The notes: generated by a model not told the origin, from the letters alone. A stretch of 64,000 bases of DNA from Rubellimicrobium aerolatum (GCF_017872975.1 NZ_JAGGJP010000007.1:1-64000); one strand, 5' to 3'. Shown: positions 17,240 through 26,622, counted from the stretch's first letter. Numbers and translations: made by a program.

Positions 17240-18003
17240 GCGCGATACCCCTCGAAGGTGATGGTCTCGGCCACCAGGCGCGCCGCCCTCTCCTCCGCGG
17301 CCGAGCGGACCGTCCAGCACAGCAGCCGCGCCCCCGCCGCCTTCAGCTCCGATACGCGAGGGCGGGACAGGTCGCGCCAGTCGTGGCTCAGGAACCCGGC
17401 GCAGGCCGCGTCGTAATCGGGAATTCCCCGCAGCCGCTCGCAGGTGGCCTCCGGCACGCCCGGCCATTCGCCGGGGTCGAAGGCGTCGGTGGTCAGCCCC
17501 CTCGGCAGGTCGGGCGCGAGGTCGCGCAGCGCCATCACCGAATGGGGGTTGAAGGACATGACCGCCACCGGCCCCGCGTAGCCGTTCAGGGCCCGCGCCG
17601 CCGCCGCCTCCAGCACGCCGTCCACCGGCCCCAGCACCCCGGTCTGGTCCTTGACCTCGACCAGCAGCGGCACCCGGCCGCCGACCAGCGCCAGCACCTC
17701 CGGGAGCGTCGGGATGCCTTCGTCCCCACCCCCCAGCCGCAGGCGGCCCAGTTCCGCCGCCGTCCGCTCGGCCACCAGCCCCTGCTCGCCGGTCAGGCGG
17801 CGGAGGCCCTCGTCGTGGAACACCATCGCCACGCCATCGGCCGAGAGCTGGAGGTCGATCTCGATCCCGTAGCCCGCCGCCATCGCCGCCCGAATCGCGG
17901 CCAGCCCGTTCTCGGGCCGCCCGGCGCGGAGGTCGTGCAGGCCCCGATGCGCGATGGGGCGCGACAGGAAGGCGTCGGGCAGGGGAGTGGCGGCCAGGGT
18001 CAT
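17236..18003 (-). CDS. glycerophosphodiester phosphodiesterase
   Basis: A 255-residue TIM-barrel GDPD. The metal and catalytic motifs are present: PIAHRGLHDLRAGRPENGLAA, EIDLQLSADGVAMVFHDEGL with its metal-binding glutamate, aspartate and catalytic histidine, and LLVEVKD. It hydrolyses glycerophosphodiesters to glycerol-3-phosphate plus alcohol. No signal peptide is present, so it is probably cytoplasmic (UgpQ-like). The ATG overlaps the RidA stop (ATGA), and its own stop overlaps the next gene. Confidence 0.9.
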   Translation of the reverse strand: MTLAATPLPDAFLSRPIAHRGLHDLRAGRPENGLAAIRAAMAAGYGIEIDLQLSADGVAMVFHDEGLRRLTGEQGLVAERTAAELGRLRLGGGDEGIPTLPEVLALVGGRVPLLVEVKDQTGVLGPVDGVLEAAAARALNGYAGPVAVMSFNPHSVMALRDLAPDLPRGLTTDAFDPGEWPGVPEATCERLRGIPDYDAACAGFLSHDWRDLSRPRVSELKAAGARLLCWTVRSAAEERAARLVAETITFEGYRA

Positions 18004-18461
18004 CGCAGCAGGAACACCCCTTCGACCTCCACCGCCGCGCCCAGCGGCAGCGCCGTCACGCCCACCGCCGACCGGGCGTGGCGGCCCGCGTCGCCCAGAA
18101 CCTCGACCATCAGCTCGGACGCGCCGTTGACCACCTTGGGCTGGTCGAAGAACCCCGGCGCGCTTGCCACGAAGCCCGTGAGCTTCACCACCCGCGCCAG
18201 CCGTTCCCAGTCCCCGCCGCAGGCCGCGCGCACCTGCGCCAGCAGGTGCAGCGCGCAGACCTGGGCCGCCCTCGCCCCCGCCTCGGCGTCCATGTCCTGC
18301 CCCAGCGTGCCCCGGATCACCCCCGACCCGTCGCGGGCGATCTGCCCCGACACGTGCAGCAGGTCCCCCGCCCGCACGAAGGGCACATAGGCCGCCAGCG
18401 GCGCCGCCGGCTCCGGCAGATCCAGCCCCAGCCCGCGCAGCCGCGCCTCGATGTCGCTCAT
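18000..18461 (-). CDS. RidA/YjgF-family protein
   Basis: A 153-residue member of the longer RidA subfamily. RidA proteins hydrolyse reactive enamine/imine intermediates from PLP enzymes. Conserved pieces are VRAGDLLHVSGQIARD, the LLAQVRAACGGDWERLARVVKLTGFV block, and the C-terminal RSAVGVTALPLGAAVEVEGVF in place of the usual RxxVxxxxLPxxxxVE. It is the first gene of the three-gene operon. Confidence 0.9.
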   Translation of the reverse strand: MSDIEARLRGLGLDLPEPAAPLAAYVPFVRAGDLLHVSGQIARDGSGVIRGTLGQDMDAEAGARAAQVCALHLLAQVRAACGGDWERLARVVKLTGFVASAPGFFDQPKVVNGASELMVEVLGDAGRHARSAVGVTALPLGAAVEVEGVFLLR

Positions 18462-18518
18462 GGATCGCTCCCCGTCCTGTCCGGGCGGGAAGCTAGCCCG
18501 GCCTCCGGGGAGCGTCCA

Positions 18519-19838
18519 TCACGTCTCGCGGAAGGCCTTGGCGAAGTAGTCGGTCAGCGGCTTGGCGAGGAAGGACAGCGGCGTGCGCTCGCCCGTGCGG
18601 ACGAAGGCCTCGACCGGCATCCCGGGCAGCAGCGCGACCCCTTGGGGCAGCTTGTCCACCTCGCCGGGCTCGATCTCCACCTCGGCGCGGTAATACGACA
18701 TCTGCGAGGCCTGGTCCTGGAAGGCGTCGGCCGAGAGCTGCACGACCCGGCCCTTCAGCTCGGGCGTCTCGCGCTGGTTGAAGGCCGAGAAGCGCAGCGT
18801 CACCTCCTGCCCGACATGGACCTCGTCCACGTGGATCGGCTCCACCTGCGCGGCCACCACGAGCGGGCGGTCCTGCGGCACGAGATAGAGCAGCGGGTCC
18901 GCCGGCTTGATGACCGAGCGCGGCGCGAACACGGTCAGCCCGTATACGATCCCCGACACCGGCGCGCGGATGTCGAGCCGGTCGAGCCGGGTCAGCAGCG
19001 CCCGCCGCTTCTCGGACAGCTCGATCTCGTTGAAGCCGAGGTCGCGCAGCGCCGAGGAGGCGTCCTCGCGCCGCTGCGACTGGTTCCGCAGGATCTCGAT
19101 CTCGATCTCCGTGCTGCGCCCCTCGGCCTGCGCGACCGAGGCGGTCAGCTCGCCCTGCCGGCCTTCGAGGTTGGCCTGCTCCCGTTCCAGCTCCGACACG
19201 CGCGCCGCCTGAGCGAGCCCGCGGTCCAGAAGCGACTGCTGGTCCTCCAGCTCCCGCTCGATCAGCGAAAGCTGGGTGGCGATGGCCGCCTGCTGCGCCC
19301 GGATGCCGTCGATCTGGTCGGCGATCTGGTCGCGCTGGCGCGACAGCTGCTCGGTCTCGCGCTGGATGGTCTCCAGCCGGGCGCGGAACAGCCGCTCGGC
19401 CCCCTGCATCAGCTCGGCCGCCACCGGGTTCGTCGATTCCATCAGCATCGGGTCGAAGGCGAGCCGGTCCTCGCCCGCCTCCTCGGCCTCCAGCCGCGCC
19501 TTGCGGGCCAGCACCTCCAGCAGCTGCCCCTCGACCACCGCGAGGTCGCTGCGGAGCTGCGAGTCGTCGAGCCGGATCAGGAGGTCGCCCTCCTGCGCGG
19601 TGCCGCCTTCCTGGGCGAGGATCTCGGCCACCACGCCGCCGTCGGGGTGCTGGACGATCTGCCGGTTCTGCGCCACCTCGACGCGGCCATGGGCGATCAC
19701 CGCGCCCATGATGCGCGAGGTCGCGCCCCAGGCGCCCATGCCACCGACCAGGATGGCGACGCAGGCCGCGCCCGTCAGCAGCGGCCCCCGCGCCGACCAG
19801 CGGGCCTTGGCCGCGCGGCTCTCGGCGGGGGCGCTCAC
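18519..19838 (-). CDS. type I secretion membrane fusion protein (HlyD family)
   Basis: A 439-residue adaptor. The membrane anchor is at about residues 20-42, followed by a biotinyl/lipoyl half-domain (GRVEVAQNRQIVQHPDGGVV), long coiled-coil arms (about 110-290) and the returning half (RAPVSGIVYGLTVFAPRSVI) with a beta-barrel (VPQDRPLVVAAQVEP). It links the ABC permease to an outer-membrane TolC protein. GTG at 19838 overlaps the TGA of the ABC gene (GTGA). No TolC or repeat-in-toxin cargo is in the window. Confidence 0.9.
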   Translation of the reverse strand: MSAPAESRAAKARWSARGPLLTGAACVAILVGGMGAWGATSRIMGAVIAHGRVEVAQNRQIVQHPDGGVVAEILAQEGGTAQEGDLLIRLDDSQLRSDLAVVEGQLLEVLARKARLEAEEAGEDRLAFDPMLMESTNPVAAELMQGAERLFRARLETIQRETEQLSRQRDQIADQIDGIRAQQAAIATQLSLIERELEDQQSLLDRGLAQAARVSELEREQANLEGRQGELTASVAQAEGRSTEIEIEILRNQSQRREDASSALRDLGFNEIELSEKRRALLTRLDRLDIRAPVSGIVYGLTVFAPRSVIKPADPLLYLVPQDRPLVVAAQVEPIHVDEVHVGQEVTLRFSAFNQRETPELKGRVVQLSADAFQDQASQMSYYRAEVEIEPGEVDKLPQGVALLPGMPVEAFVRTGERTPLSFLAKPLTDYFAKAFRET

Positions 19839-21574
19839 GTCACGCCTCCCGTCTGGCCCTGCGCCGCGATCTGGCGATGGTTGGCGACCATGTCGCGCAG
19901 GACCTCCTCCTTGGGGCCGAAGGCGCGCCGCGCGCCGTTCTCGATCATCAGAAGCATGTCGCATTCCTGGATGGCGGCGGGGCGGTGCGCCATGATGAGC
20001 ACGGCGGCCCCCCGCTCCTTGAGGGACTTGATCGCGGCGTTCAGCGCCAGCGACCCGTCGTTGTCGAGGTTGGAGTTGGGCTCGTCCAGCACCACCACCA
20101 CCGGGTCGCCATACAGCGCCCGCGCCAGCCCGATCCGCTGGATCTGCCCGCCCGAGAGCCGCCCGCCGTTCGCGGTGACCCGCGTGTCGTAGCCGTCGGG
20201 CAGCTTGAGGATCATCTCGTGCGCCGCCGCCGCCTTGGCGGCGCGGACCACCTCGGCGTCGTCGGCCTGCGGCGACAGGCGGGCGATGTTCTCCTTGATG
20301 GTGCCGTCGAACAGCGCCACGCGCTGCGGCAGGTAGCCCACGTAGCGGCCCAGCACGTCCGGGTCGTACTGGTCCAGCGCCGCGCCATCCAGCCGGATCT
20401 TGCCGGCGGCGATGCGCCAGCTCCCGGTGATGGCGCGGGCCAGCGTGGACTTGCCCGAGCCCGAGGTGCCGATCACCCCCACGGCCTGCCCGGGCTCCAC
20501 CTTGAAGGACACCATGCGCAGCGTGGCCTGCTGCTCGCCGGGCGGGACGACCGTGACCTGCTCCAGCTCCAGCCGGCCCTTGGGGCGGGGCAGGGCGGTC
20601 CGCGTCGAGTCCTCCGGGATCTCGCCCAGGAGGACCGACAGGTTGCGCCAGCCCTCGCGGCCCCGCTGGATCATCGCCCACTGGCCAACGATCATCTCTA
20701 CGGGAGCGAGGGCCCGGCCCAGCAGGATCGAGCTCGCGATCATCACGCCGCCCGTGGCCAGGCCTTGCAGCACCAGATAGGCCCCGAGCCCCAGCATCGC
20801 CGATTGCAGCAGCATCCGCACCGACCGGATGCTGGCCGAGATGCCGCCGCCCGCGTCCTGCGCGGCGATCGAGGTCTCCAGCGACCGCGTCCGCGCCGCC
20901 TGCCAGCGGGTGAAGGCCGCGTCGCGCATCCCCAGCGACTGGATCGTCTCGCTTTCCTGCCGGACCTGCGCGCCCATCGTCTCGGCGGCCATGGTGGTCC
21001 GCGCCGCGACCTCCAGGGGCCGCCGGGTCATCGCCTGGTTGGCCAGCGCCAGCGCGACCAGCACCACGGCCCCGCCGACGCCCAGCCAGCCCAGCCAGGG
21101 GTGGAACACGAAGATCCCCGCGAAGAACATCGGCGCGAAGGGCAGGTCGAACATCGCCATCGTCGCCGGCGAGGTGATCGCCTTCTGCACCCCTTCGAGG
21201 TCGCGCAGGCCCGACTGCGCCTCGCGCGGGGCGCGGCCGAGCTGCGGCGCGCGCAAGGCCGCCGAGAAGACCCGCCGGTCCAGTCGCGCCTGGAACCGCG
21301 CGCCGATCCGCCCCATGACGCGGCCCCGCACGTAGTCGAGCACGCCCATGCAGGCGTAAAGGAAGGCCATCAGCGCCGACAGCGCGATCAGCGTCGCCAC
21401 CGACCGGGAACCGAGCACCCGGTCATAGACGTTCAGCATGTAGAAGGGGCTCGTGAGCATCAGCATGTTCACGAAGAAGCTGAAGATCGCCACCGACCAG
21501 AAGAGCCACCGGCTTTCCGCCCGCGCGGCCCTCAGTTCGGCGGCGCCCCTGGCGGCGCTGTCATCGTTTGCCAT
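19835..21574 (-). CDS. prtD: type I secretion permease/ATPase (PrtD family)
   Basis: A 579-residue half-size exporter. The transmembrane domain spans about residues 20-300. The nucleotide-binding domain has Walker A GTSGSGKS (369-376), the signature LSGGQ (473-477) and Walker B VVVLDEP (493-499). The length and SWR-less N terminus without peptidase domain match the PrtD/HasD group rather than HlyB. It likely exports C-terminal-signal proteins with the HlyD adaptor encoded just downstream; the substrate gene is not here. Confidence 0.9.
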   Translation of the reverse strand: MANDDSAARGAAELRAARAESRWLFWSVAIFSFFVNMLMLTSPFYMLNVYDRVLGSRSVATLIALSALMAFLYACMGVLDYVRGRVMGRIGARFQARLDRRVFSAALRAPQLGRAPREAQSGLRDLEGVQKAITSPATMAMFDLPFAPMFFAGIFVFHPWLGWLGVGGAVVLVALALANQAMTRRPLEVAARTTMAAETMGAQVRQESETIQSLGMRDAAFTRWQAARTRSLETSIAAQDAGGGISASIRSVRMLLQSAMLGLGAYLVLQGLATGGVMIASSILLGRALAPVEMIVGQWAMIQRGREGWRNLSVLLGEIPEDSTRTALPRPKGRLELEQVTVVPPGEQQATLRMVSFKVEPGQAVGVIGTSGSGKSTLARAITGSWRIAAGKIRLDGAALDQYDPDVLGRYVGYLPQRVALFDGTIKENIARLSPQADDAEVVRAAKAAAAHEMILKLPDGYDTRVTANGGRLSGGQIQRIGLARALYGDPVVVVLDEPNSNLDNDGSLALNAAIKSLKERGAAVLIMAHRPAAIQECDMLLMIENGARRAFGPKEEVLRDMVANHRQIAAQGQTGGVT

Positions 21575-21691
21575 CGTCCCTCGCAACCCGTCACCCGGTC
21601 CGGCGCGCATGGCGGGGATGCCCCTCCGAGGGGTTCCACCGATCGCGCCGCTGCTCCTATACCACGGATGACCCATCGGTAACCCTGGGAT

Positions 21692-22179
21692 GTGATGTCG
21701 CGCAGCGTTCAACAGATCGTGCTTCCGCTCCCGCTGCCGGCGGGCTGCGCCGCGCGCCGCCGGCCAGCGGCATCCACGACCCGCACGAAGGGCTCAGCCG
21801 CCGCGTCCCTGCCTTCAACCGCGCCGACGCCCGCGCCGCCACGCCCGACCAGCTCCGGCGCTGCACGCAGGCCTTCTCCAGCTACATCGCCCGCAAGCAT
21901 GGCTCCCGGCTCCGCGAGTTCATCGGCGGGCGCGTGCAGGTCGAGGGCGCCCGCGCCGTCCCCGACGGCATCGAGGTCACGACCACCGCCGTCTTCGCCA
22001 ACGCGGCCCCGTTCCGCGTGGACTTCCGGGCGTCCGAGGCCACCGGCCAGCCCCGGTCCTTCAACCTCGGGGTCGAGGGGGCGAACCTGCTCCTGCCCGA
22101 ACGGACGGAGATCCAGGCCATGCTCGACCAGCGCGGCGGCGACATCGACCGCCTGACCCCCGGCCTGTCACAGATGTAG
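21692..22179 (+). pseudogene. collapsed mlaA-mlaC remnant
   Basis: The left part from the ATG at 21695 gives a lipoprotein signal (IVLPLPLPAGCA, lipobox GC). A +1 frameshift at about 21767 then opens the frame PASGIHDPHEGLSRRVPAFN, which resembles the start of MlaA/VacJ mature proteins (DPxExxNRxxFAFN). Without a stop this frame runs into the C-terminal half of MlaC (ATPDQLRRCTQAFSSYIARK, then EGANLLLPERTEIQAMLDQR). MlaA is normally about 240 residues and MlaC about 200, so about 200 MlaA residues and the N-terminal 100 of MlaC are missing. This looks like one deletion joining two neighbouring genes, plus one frameshift. Confidence 0.6.
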
Positions 22180-22192
22180 GGGACCGCTCCCC

Positions 22193-24442
22193 TCACTCCC
22201 CCGACAGGATCGACATCAGCGTGTCCAGCACCGCGTTCTTCTCGGCCTCCGAGCTGCCCTGCGGCGCGGGCTGCCCGAAGGCCGCCGCCAGCGCCGCGTC
22301 CGTCGCCGGATCGCCCGTGGAGCGGAACGGCTCGCCCGAGCCGTCGGCCAGCAACCCGTTCGGGTCCACGAAGACCCCGCCGCCGCCCGCCGGGGGGGCC
22401 ATCGGCAGGGGGCGCGGCGCCTCGCCCTCCAGCACCCGCAGCATCGTCTCGCGCCAGATGTCCGCCGGAAGGCCGCCGCCCGTCACGCCCTTGAGCGGCG
22501 TGTTGTCGTCGTAGCCCATCCAGACGCCGGTGACGTAGTCGGCGGAAAACCCGATGAACCACGCGTCCCGCGCCGCCTGCGTGGTCCCGGTCTTGCCGGC
22601 GATCTGCCACCCGGGGATGCGTGCCCGCTGGCCCGTCCCGTCCTCGACGACCCGCCACATCATCCAGGTCAGCTCGCGCGCCGCCGCCTCGCGGATCACC
22701 CGCTCGCGGATGCCGCCGCCCTGGCCCATCAGCGCCTCCTGCTCGCCTTGCAGCGTCAGGTCGATCAGCCCGTAGGGCGTCACGGCGGACCCGCCGTTCA
22801 GGATGCCCGCATAGGCGCCCGTCATCCGCACCAGCGTCGATTCCGACGCCCCCAGCGCCAGCGCCGGGCCAAGCGCGAGGTCGCCCTGGATGCCGAAGCC
22901 CGCCGCGACGTTGCGGACGTTCTCGCGCCCGACCAGCTCGCTCAGTTGCACGGCGGGGATGTTGCGGCTCTCGGCCATGGCCTGCGTCAGCGTGATCGGC
23001 CCCTTGAACTGCCGGTCGTAGTTGTCCGGGCACCAGGTGCCCGACCCGGTAATCGCCATGCACAGGGGCGAATCGTCCACCCGGTCCATCGGGCTCATCC
23101 CGAGGTCCAGCGCGGCGGCATAGACGAAGGGCTTGAAGCTCGATCCGGTCTGCCGCAGCGCCATGGTGGCGCGGTTGAACCGGCCCGCCCCGTCCTCGCG
23201 CCCGCCCACCATCGCCCGCACCGCGCCGTCGGCGCTCATCACCACGATGGCGGCCTCGGCCTTGCTGCCCGCGCGCACCTGGTTCTGAAACACCGAGGCC
23301 AGCGCCTCCTCCGCCGCCCGCTGGATGCGCCGGTCGAGCGTGGTGCGGATCGTCACGTCCTCGGTGGTGTCGCGGGTGAAGAACTCCGGCCCCGAATCCA
23401 TCACCCAGTCCGCGAAGGCCCCGCCCGAGCGGTTGGCCGCCGCGCCCGACAGCGAGGCGGGGTGCTCGCGCGCCTCCTGCATCTGCGCGGCGTCGAGGAA
23501 GCCCTGCTCCTCCATCAGCGCCAGCACCACGCTCGCCCGGTCGCGCGCCCGCTCCAGGCTGCTGGTGGGCGCGTAGGTGGACGGCGCCTTCAGGAGCCCC
23601 GCCAGCATCGCCGCCTCGGCCGGGGTCACGTCCGTCGCCGAGACGCCGAAATACCGCTGCGCCGCCGCCTCGAAGCCCCGCGTCCCCGCGCCCAGATACG
23701 CGCGGTTGAGGTAAATCGTCAGGATCTCCTCCTTGGAATAGCGCAGCTCCATCGCCATGGCGTAGACCGCCTCCTGCACCTTCCGCGTCAGGGTGGTGCG
23801 CCGGCAGTCGGCCTCGTAGGCGGCCTCGTCCTCCCACTGGTCGGGGTCGAAGGGCCGCCCCAGGCACAACAGCTTCGCCGTCTGCTGGGTGATGGTGGAC
23901 CCGCCGTTCCCCGACAGCGGCCCGCGCCCCTCGCTCAGGTTGATGCGGACGGCGCTCGCCACGCCCTGCGGGTCCACGCCCGGATGCCACCAGAACCGCC
24001 GGTCCTCGGTGGCGACGACGGCGTTGACGAGGTGCGGCGACACCTCCTCGGCCGTGACCATGCCGCCGAACTGGTCCCCCCGCCAGGCGAAGGGCTCCCC
24101 GGAGCGGTCGAGCAGCGTCACCGAGCCCCGCGCCCGCCCGTCCACCAGCGCCGTCACGGACGGAAGCCGCGCCGCCTGCCACGCCACCGCCACCCCGAGC
24201 AGGAGCGCCGCCACCGCGCCCGCCCGCCAGGCCACCGCCCAGGCGGCCCCGAACACGACCCGCACGAGCCCGGACAGCAGCCCCAGCAGCCAGCGAATCG
24301 GCCCGCGCCGCCGGGATGCCGCCGTCCGGCCCCGCCGCGACCGCCGCGCAGGCCCCGACGCGGCCTTTCCGGCCGGCTTCGCCGCCCCGGAATAGCGCCG
24401 ATCCGCCACCAGCGTCGGCCGCCCCGATCCTTGTCTGCCCAT
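22193..24442 (-). CDS. penicillin-binding protein 1A (bifunctional)
   Basis: A 749-residue class A PBP. A cytoplasmic basic tail (1-50) precedes one membrane anchor (about 51-88). The glycosyltransferase domain has catalytic Glu146 in VVATEDRRFWWHPGVD and the GGSTITQQTAK block. The transpeptidase domain has SxxK at Ser434 (TGSSFKPF), SxN at Ser492 (ESRNIP) and KTGTTQ. The C-terminal region is Gly/Pro-rich. It polymerises and cross-links peptidoglycan. An upstream in-frame extension exists but the ATG at 24442 gives a normal N terminus. Confidence 0.9.
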   Translation of the reverse strand: MGRQGSGRPTLVADRRYSGAAKPAGKAASGPARRSRRGRTAASRRRGPIRWLLGLLSGLVRVVFGAAWAVAWRAGAVAALLLGVAVAWQAARLPSVTALVDGRARGSVTLLDRSGEPFAWRGDQFGGMVTAEEVSPHLVNAVVATEDRRFWWHPGVDPQGVASAVRINLSEGRGPLSGNGGSTITQQTAKLLCLGRPFDPDQWEDEAAYEADCRRTTLTRKVQEAVYAMAMELRYSKEEILTIYLNRAYLGAGTRGFEAAAQRYFGVSATDVTPAEAAMLAGLLKAPSTYAPTSSLERARDRASVVLALMEEQGFLDAAQMQEAREHPASLSGAAANRSGGAFADWVMDSGPEFFTRDTTEDVTIRTTLDRRIQRAAEEALASVFQNQVRAGSKAEAAIVVMSADGAVRAMVGGREDGAGRFNRATMALRQTGSSFKPFVYAAALDLGMSPMDRVDDSPLCMAITGSGTWCPDNYDRQFKGPITLTQAMAESRNIPAVQLSELVGRENVRNVAAGFGIQGDLALGPALALGASESTLVRMTGAYAGILNGGSAVTPYGLIDLTLQGEQEALMGQGGGIRERVIREAAARELTWMMWRVVEDGTGQRARIPGWQIAGKTGTTQAARDAWFIGFSADYVTGVWMGYDDNTPLKGVTGGGLPADIWRETMLRVLEGEAPRPLPMAPPAGGGGVFVDPNGLLADGSGEPFRSTGDPATDAALAAAFGQPAPQGSSEAEKNAVLDTLMSILSGE

Positions 24443-24479
24443 GCGCCCCCGGCCCCCTCGCGGGGCCGCCCTCGTTTTG

Positions 24480-24705
24480 AGCGGCGATCTTAACCCAGGA
24501 CGTGGCGGCTGTCGAAGGGGGTCGGCCGGATGCCCGGAAACCAGCCGTGAATCGAACGCCTAAAAATTGTTCAATATGCGCGAAGATTGTGCGGAAGCTT
24601 CGGAGTCTCGGAACCCGTCCCACGCCGCGCGCCCGCTTTCCTTGCCCCTGCGCCAATCCTCACGCCTTCGTGGCCCCGAGCGGACAATCGCAGGGGAACA
24701 GGGAC
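24480..24705 (+). promoter_or_regulatory. glnK-amtB upstream region
   Basis: A 226-nt stretch between PBP1A and glnK. It holds an unusually A+T-rich patch at about 24555-24600 (TAAAAATTGTTCAATATG), the likely promoter area. No convincing sigma-54 -24/-12 pair (GG-N10-GC) or NtrC site was found by eye. Confidence 0.35.
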
Positions 24706-25044
24706 GTGAAACTCATCATCGCGACCATCAAGCCGTTCAAGCTCGAGGAGGTGCGCGAGGCGCTCACCGCCGTGGGCGTGCGCGGGATGATGGTGACGGA
24801 GATCAAGGGCTTCGGCGCCCAGTCGGGCCACACGGAGATCTATCGCGGGGCCGAATACGCCGTGGCCTTCGTGCCCAAGGTCAAGCTGGAGATCGTGGTT
24901 CCCGACGTGCTGGTGGAGCAGGTCACTACCACGATCGCGCGCACGGCCCGCACCGACAAGATCGGCGACGGCAAGATCTTCGTGCTGGACGTGGAGGCCG
25001 CGCTGCGCGTCCGCACCGGCGAGACCGACGAGGACGCCCTGTGA
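24706..25044 (+). CDS. glnK: nitrogen regulatory protein P-II (GlnK type)
   Basis: A 112-residue P-II signalling protein. The uridylylation site Tyr51 in [15 protein letters not shown] sits exactly at residue 51. The B-loop [14 protein letters not shown] and T-loop are complete, and the length is canonical. It senses 2-oxoglutarate and ATP/ADP and blocks the ammonium channel. Start is GTG at 24706 with AGGGGAACAGGGA upstream. It is followed after 53 nt by amtB, the classic glnK-amtB pair, so it is named glnK rather than glnB. Confidence 0.95.
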   Translation: MKLIIATIKPFKLEEVREALTAVGVRGMMVTEIKGFGAQSGHTEIYRGAEYAVAFVPKVKLEIVVPDVLVEQVTTTIARTARTDKIGDGKIFVLDVEAALRVRTGETDEDAL

Positions 25045-25097
25045 GACGGGCTGCGAGACGGCGGGGACAAGGGAACAGGCAAGGGACGACAGATCAG

Positions 25098-26612
25098 ATG
25101 ACGACACCGAAGACATTCCTCGGCCTCGCGGCCCTGGGCGCGGGCGCGCTCGCCGCGCTGCCCGCCCTGGCGCAGGAGGCCGGCGGGCAGGCCACCGCCG
25201 CCGCCGCGACCCTCGCGCCCTACACCTACGAACAGGCCGTGGACAAGGGCGACGTCGCCTGGATGAGCGTGTCCACCGTCATCGTCCTGCTGATGACGGT
25301 GCCGGGCCTCGCCCTGTTCTACGGCGGCCTCGTGCGGACCAAGAACATGCTGTCCGTGCTGACGCAGGTCATGGCGATCACCGCGATGGTGGCGATCGTC
25401 TGGGTCGTCTACGGCTATTCCCTGGCCTTCACCGACGGCGGGGCCTGGAACTCCTACGTGGGCGGGCTCGACAAGGCCTTCCTGCGCGGCGTGGACCCGA
25501 CCACGCTGGTCGCGACCTTCTCGAACGGCGTCTACCTGCCGGAATACACCTTCGTCGCCTTCCAGATGACCTTCGCCTGCATCACGCCGGCCCTCATCGT
25601 CGGCGCCTTCGCCGAGCGGATCAAGTTCGGCGCGCTGCTCCTGTTCGTCCTCCTCTGGGTGACGGTCATCTACTTCCCGATCGCCCACATGGTCTGGTGG
25701 TGGGGCGGCCCCGATTACCTCGCTGAGCAACACACCGCTTCTCTGATCGCGCAGGCTGCCGGAGACACCGCTGCCGCCGCTCAAGCTGAAGCCAACAAGC
25801 TTCGTAACGGCCTGATCTGGAACATGGGCGCGCTCGACTTCGCGGGCGGGACCGTGGTCCACATCAACGCCGGCATCGCGGGCCTCGTGGGCTGCATCGT
25901 GCTCGGCCGCCGCGTCGGCTACGGCCGCGAGAACTTCGCGCCCCACTCGCTCACCATGACGATGATCGGCGGCGCTCTGCTGTGGGTCGGCTGGTTCGGC
26001 TTCAACGCCGGCTCCAACCTGGAGGCCAACGGCGTCGCGGCGCTCGCCATCGTCAACACCTTCGTCGCTGCCGCCGCCGGGGGCCTCGCCTGGCTGCTGG
26101 CCGAGTGGGTGCTCAAGGGGCACCCCTCGCTTCTCGGCCTGATCTCGGGCGTGGTCGCGGGCCTCGTGGCGGTGACGCCGGCCGCGGGCTTTGCCGGGCC
26201 GATGGGCTCGATCCTCCTGGGCCTCGTCGCGGGGGTCGTCTGCTTCGCCTTCGTGGCCTACGTCAAGGCCGCGCTGCGGCTCGACGACAGCCTCGACGTG
26301 TTCGGCATCCACTGCATCGGCGGCATCATCGGCGCACTGGCCACCGGCATCCTGGTGAACCCAGCGCTGGGCGGCGCGGGTGGTGCCGACTACTATGCGG
26401 TTCCGGGCACGCTCCAAGTTGCGGAGTATGTCTTCAGCACTCAGTTCATGGCCCAATTCAAGGCCGTGCTGGTGACGCTGGCCTGGTCGGGGATCGGCTC
26501 CTTCGTGCTCTACAAGATCGTGGACATCCTGGTCGGCCTGCGAGTCCGCGGCGACGTGGAGCGCGAGGGCCTCGACATCGCCGAGCACGGCGAGCCCGCC
26601 TACAACCTGTGA
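25098..26612 (+). CDS. amtB: ammonium transporter AmtB
   Basis: A 504-residue channel with a cleavable-looking leader (about 1-26, LAALPALAQ) and eleven to twelve membrane segments. The family motifs are the pore Phe/Trp (VGAFAERIKFGAL), the twin-histidine region (GTVVHINAGIAGLVG and the later GIHCIGGIIGALATGI), and MTVPGLALFYGGLVR. The periplasmic loop at residues 208-238 (LAEQHTASLIAQAAGDTAAA) is about 30 residues and shows codon use (GCT, CTT, GAA, CAA) unlike the rest of the gene. It is expressed with glnK and gated by it. A strong terminator follows. Confidence 0.93.
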   Translation: MTTPKTFLGLAALGAGALAALPALAQEAGGQATAAAATLAPYTYEQAVDKGDVAWMSVSTVIVLLMTVPGLALFYGGLVRTKNMLSVLTQVMAITAMVAIVWVVYGYSLAFTDGGAWNSYVGGLDKAFLRGVDPTTLVATFSNGVYLPEYTFVAFQMTFACITPALIVGAFAERIKFGALLLFVLLWVTVIYFPIAHMVWWWGGPDYLAEQHTASLIAQAAGDTAAAAQAEANKLRNGLIWNMGALDFAGGTVVHINAGIAGLVGCIVLGRRVGYGRENFAPHSLTMTMIGGALLWVGWFGFNAGSNLEANGVAALAIVNTFVAAAAGGLAWLLAEWVLKGHPSLLGLISGVVAGLVAVTPAAGFAGPMGSILLGLVAGVVCFAFVAYVKAALRLDDSLDVFGIHCIGGIIGALATGILVNPALGGAGGADYYAVPGTLQVAEYVFSTQFMAQFKAVLVTLAWSGIGSFVLYKIVDILVGLRVRGDVEREGLDIAEHGEPAYNL

Positions 26613-26622
26613 CCCCTCGGAC

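Noticed and set aside
24480-24705. Sigma-54/NtrC promoter before glnK
   Set aside because: Expected from biology, but no GG-N10-GC pair or good NtrC palindrome was found by eye, so I did not annotate one.
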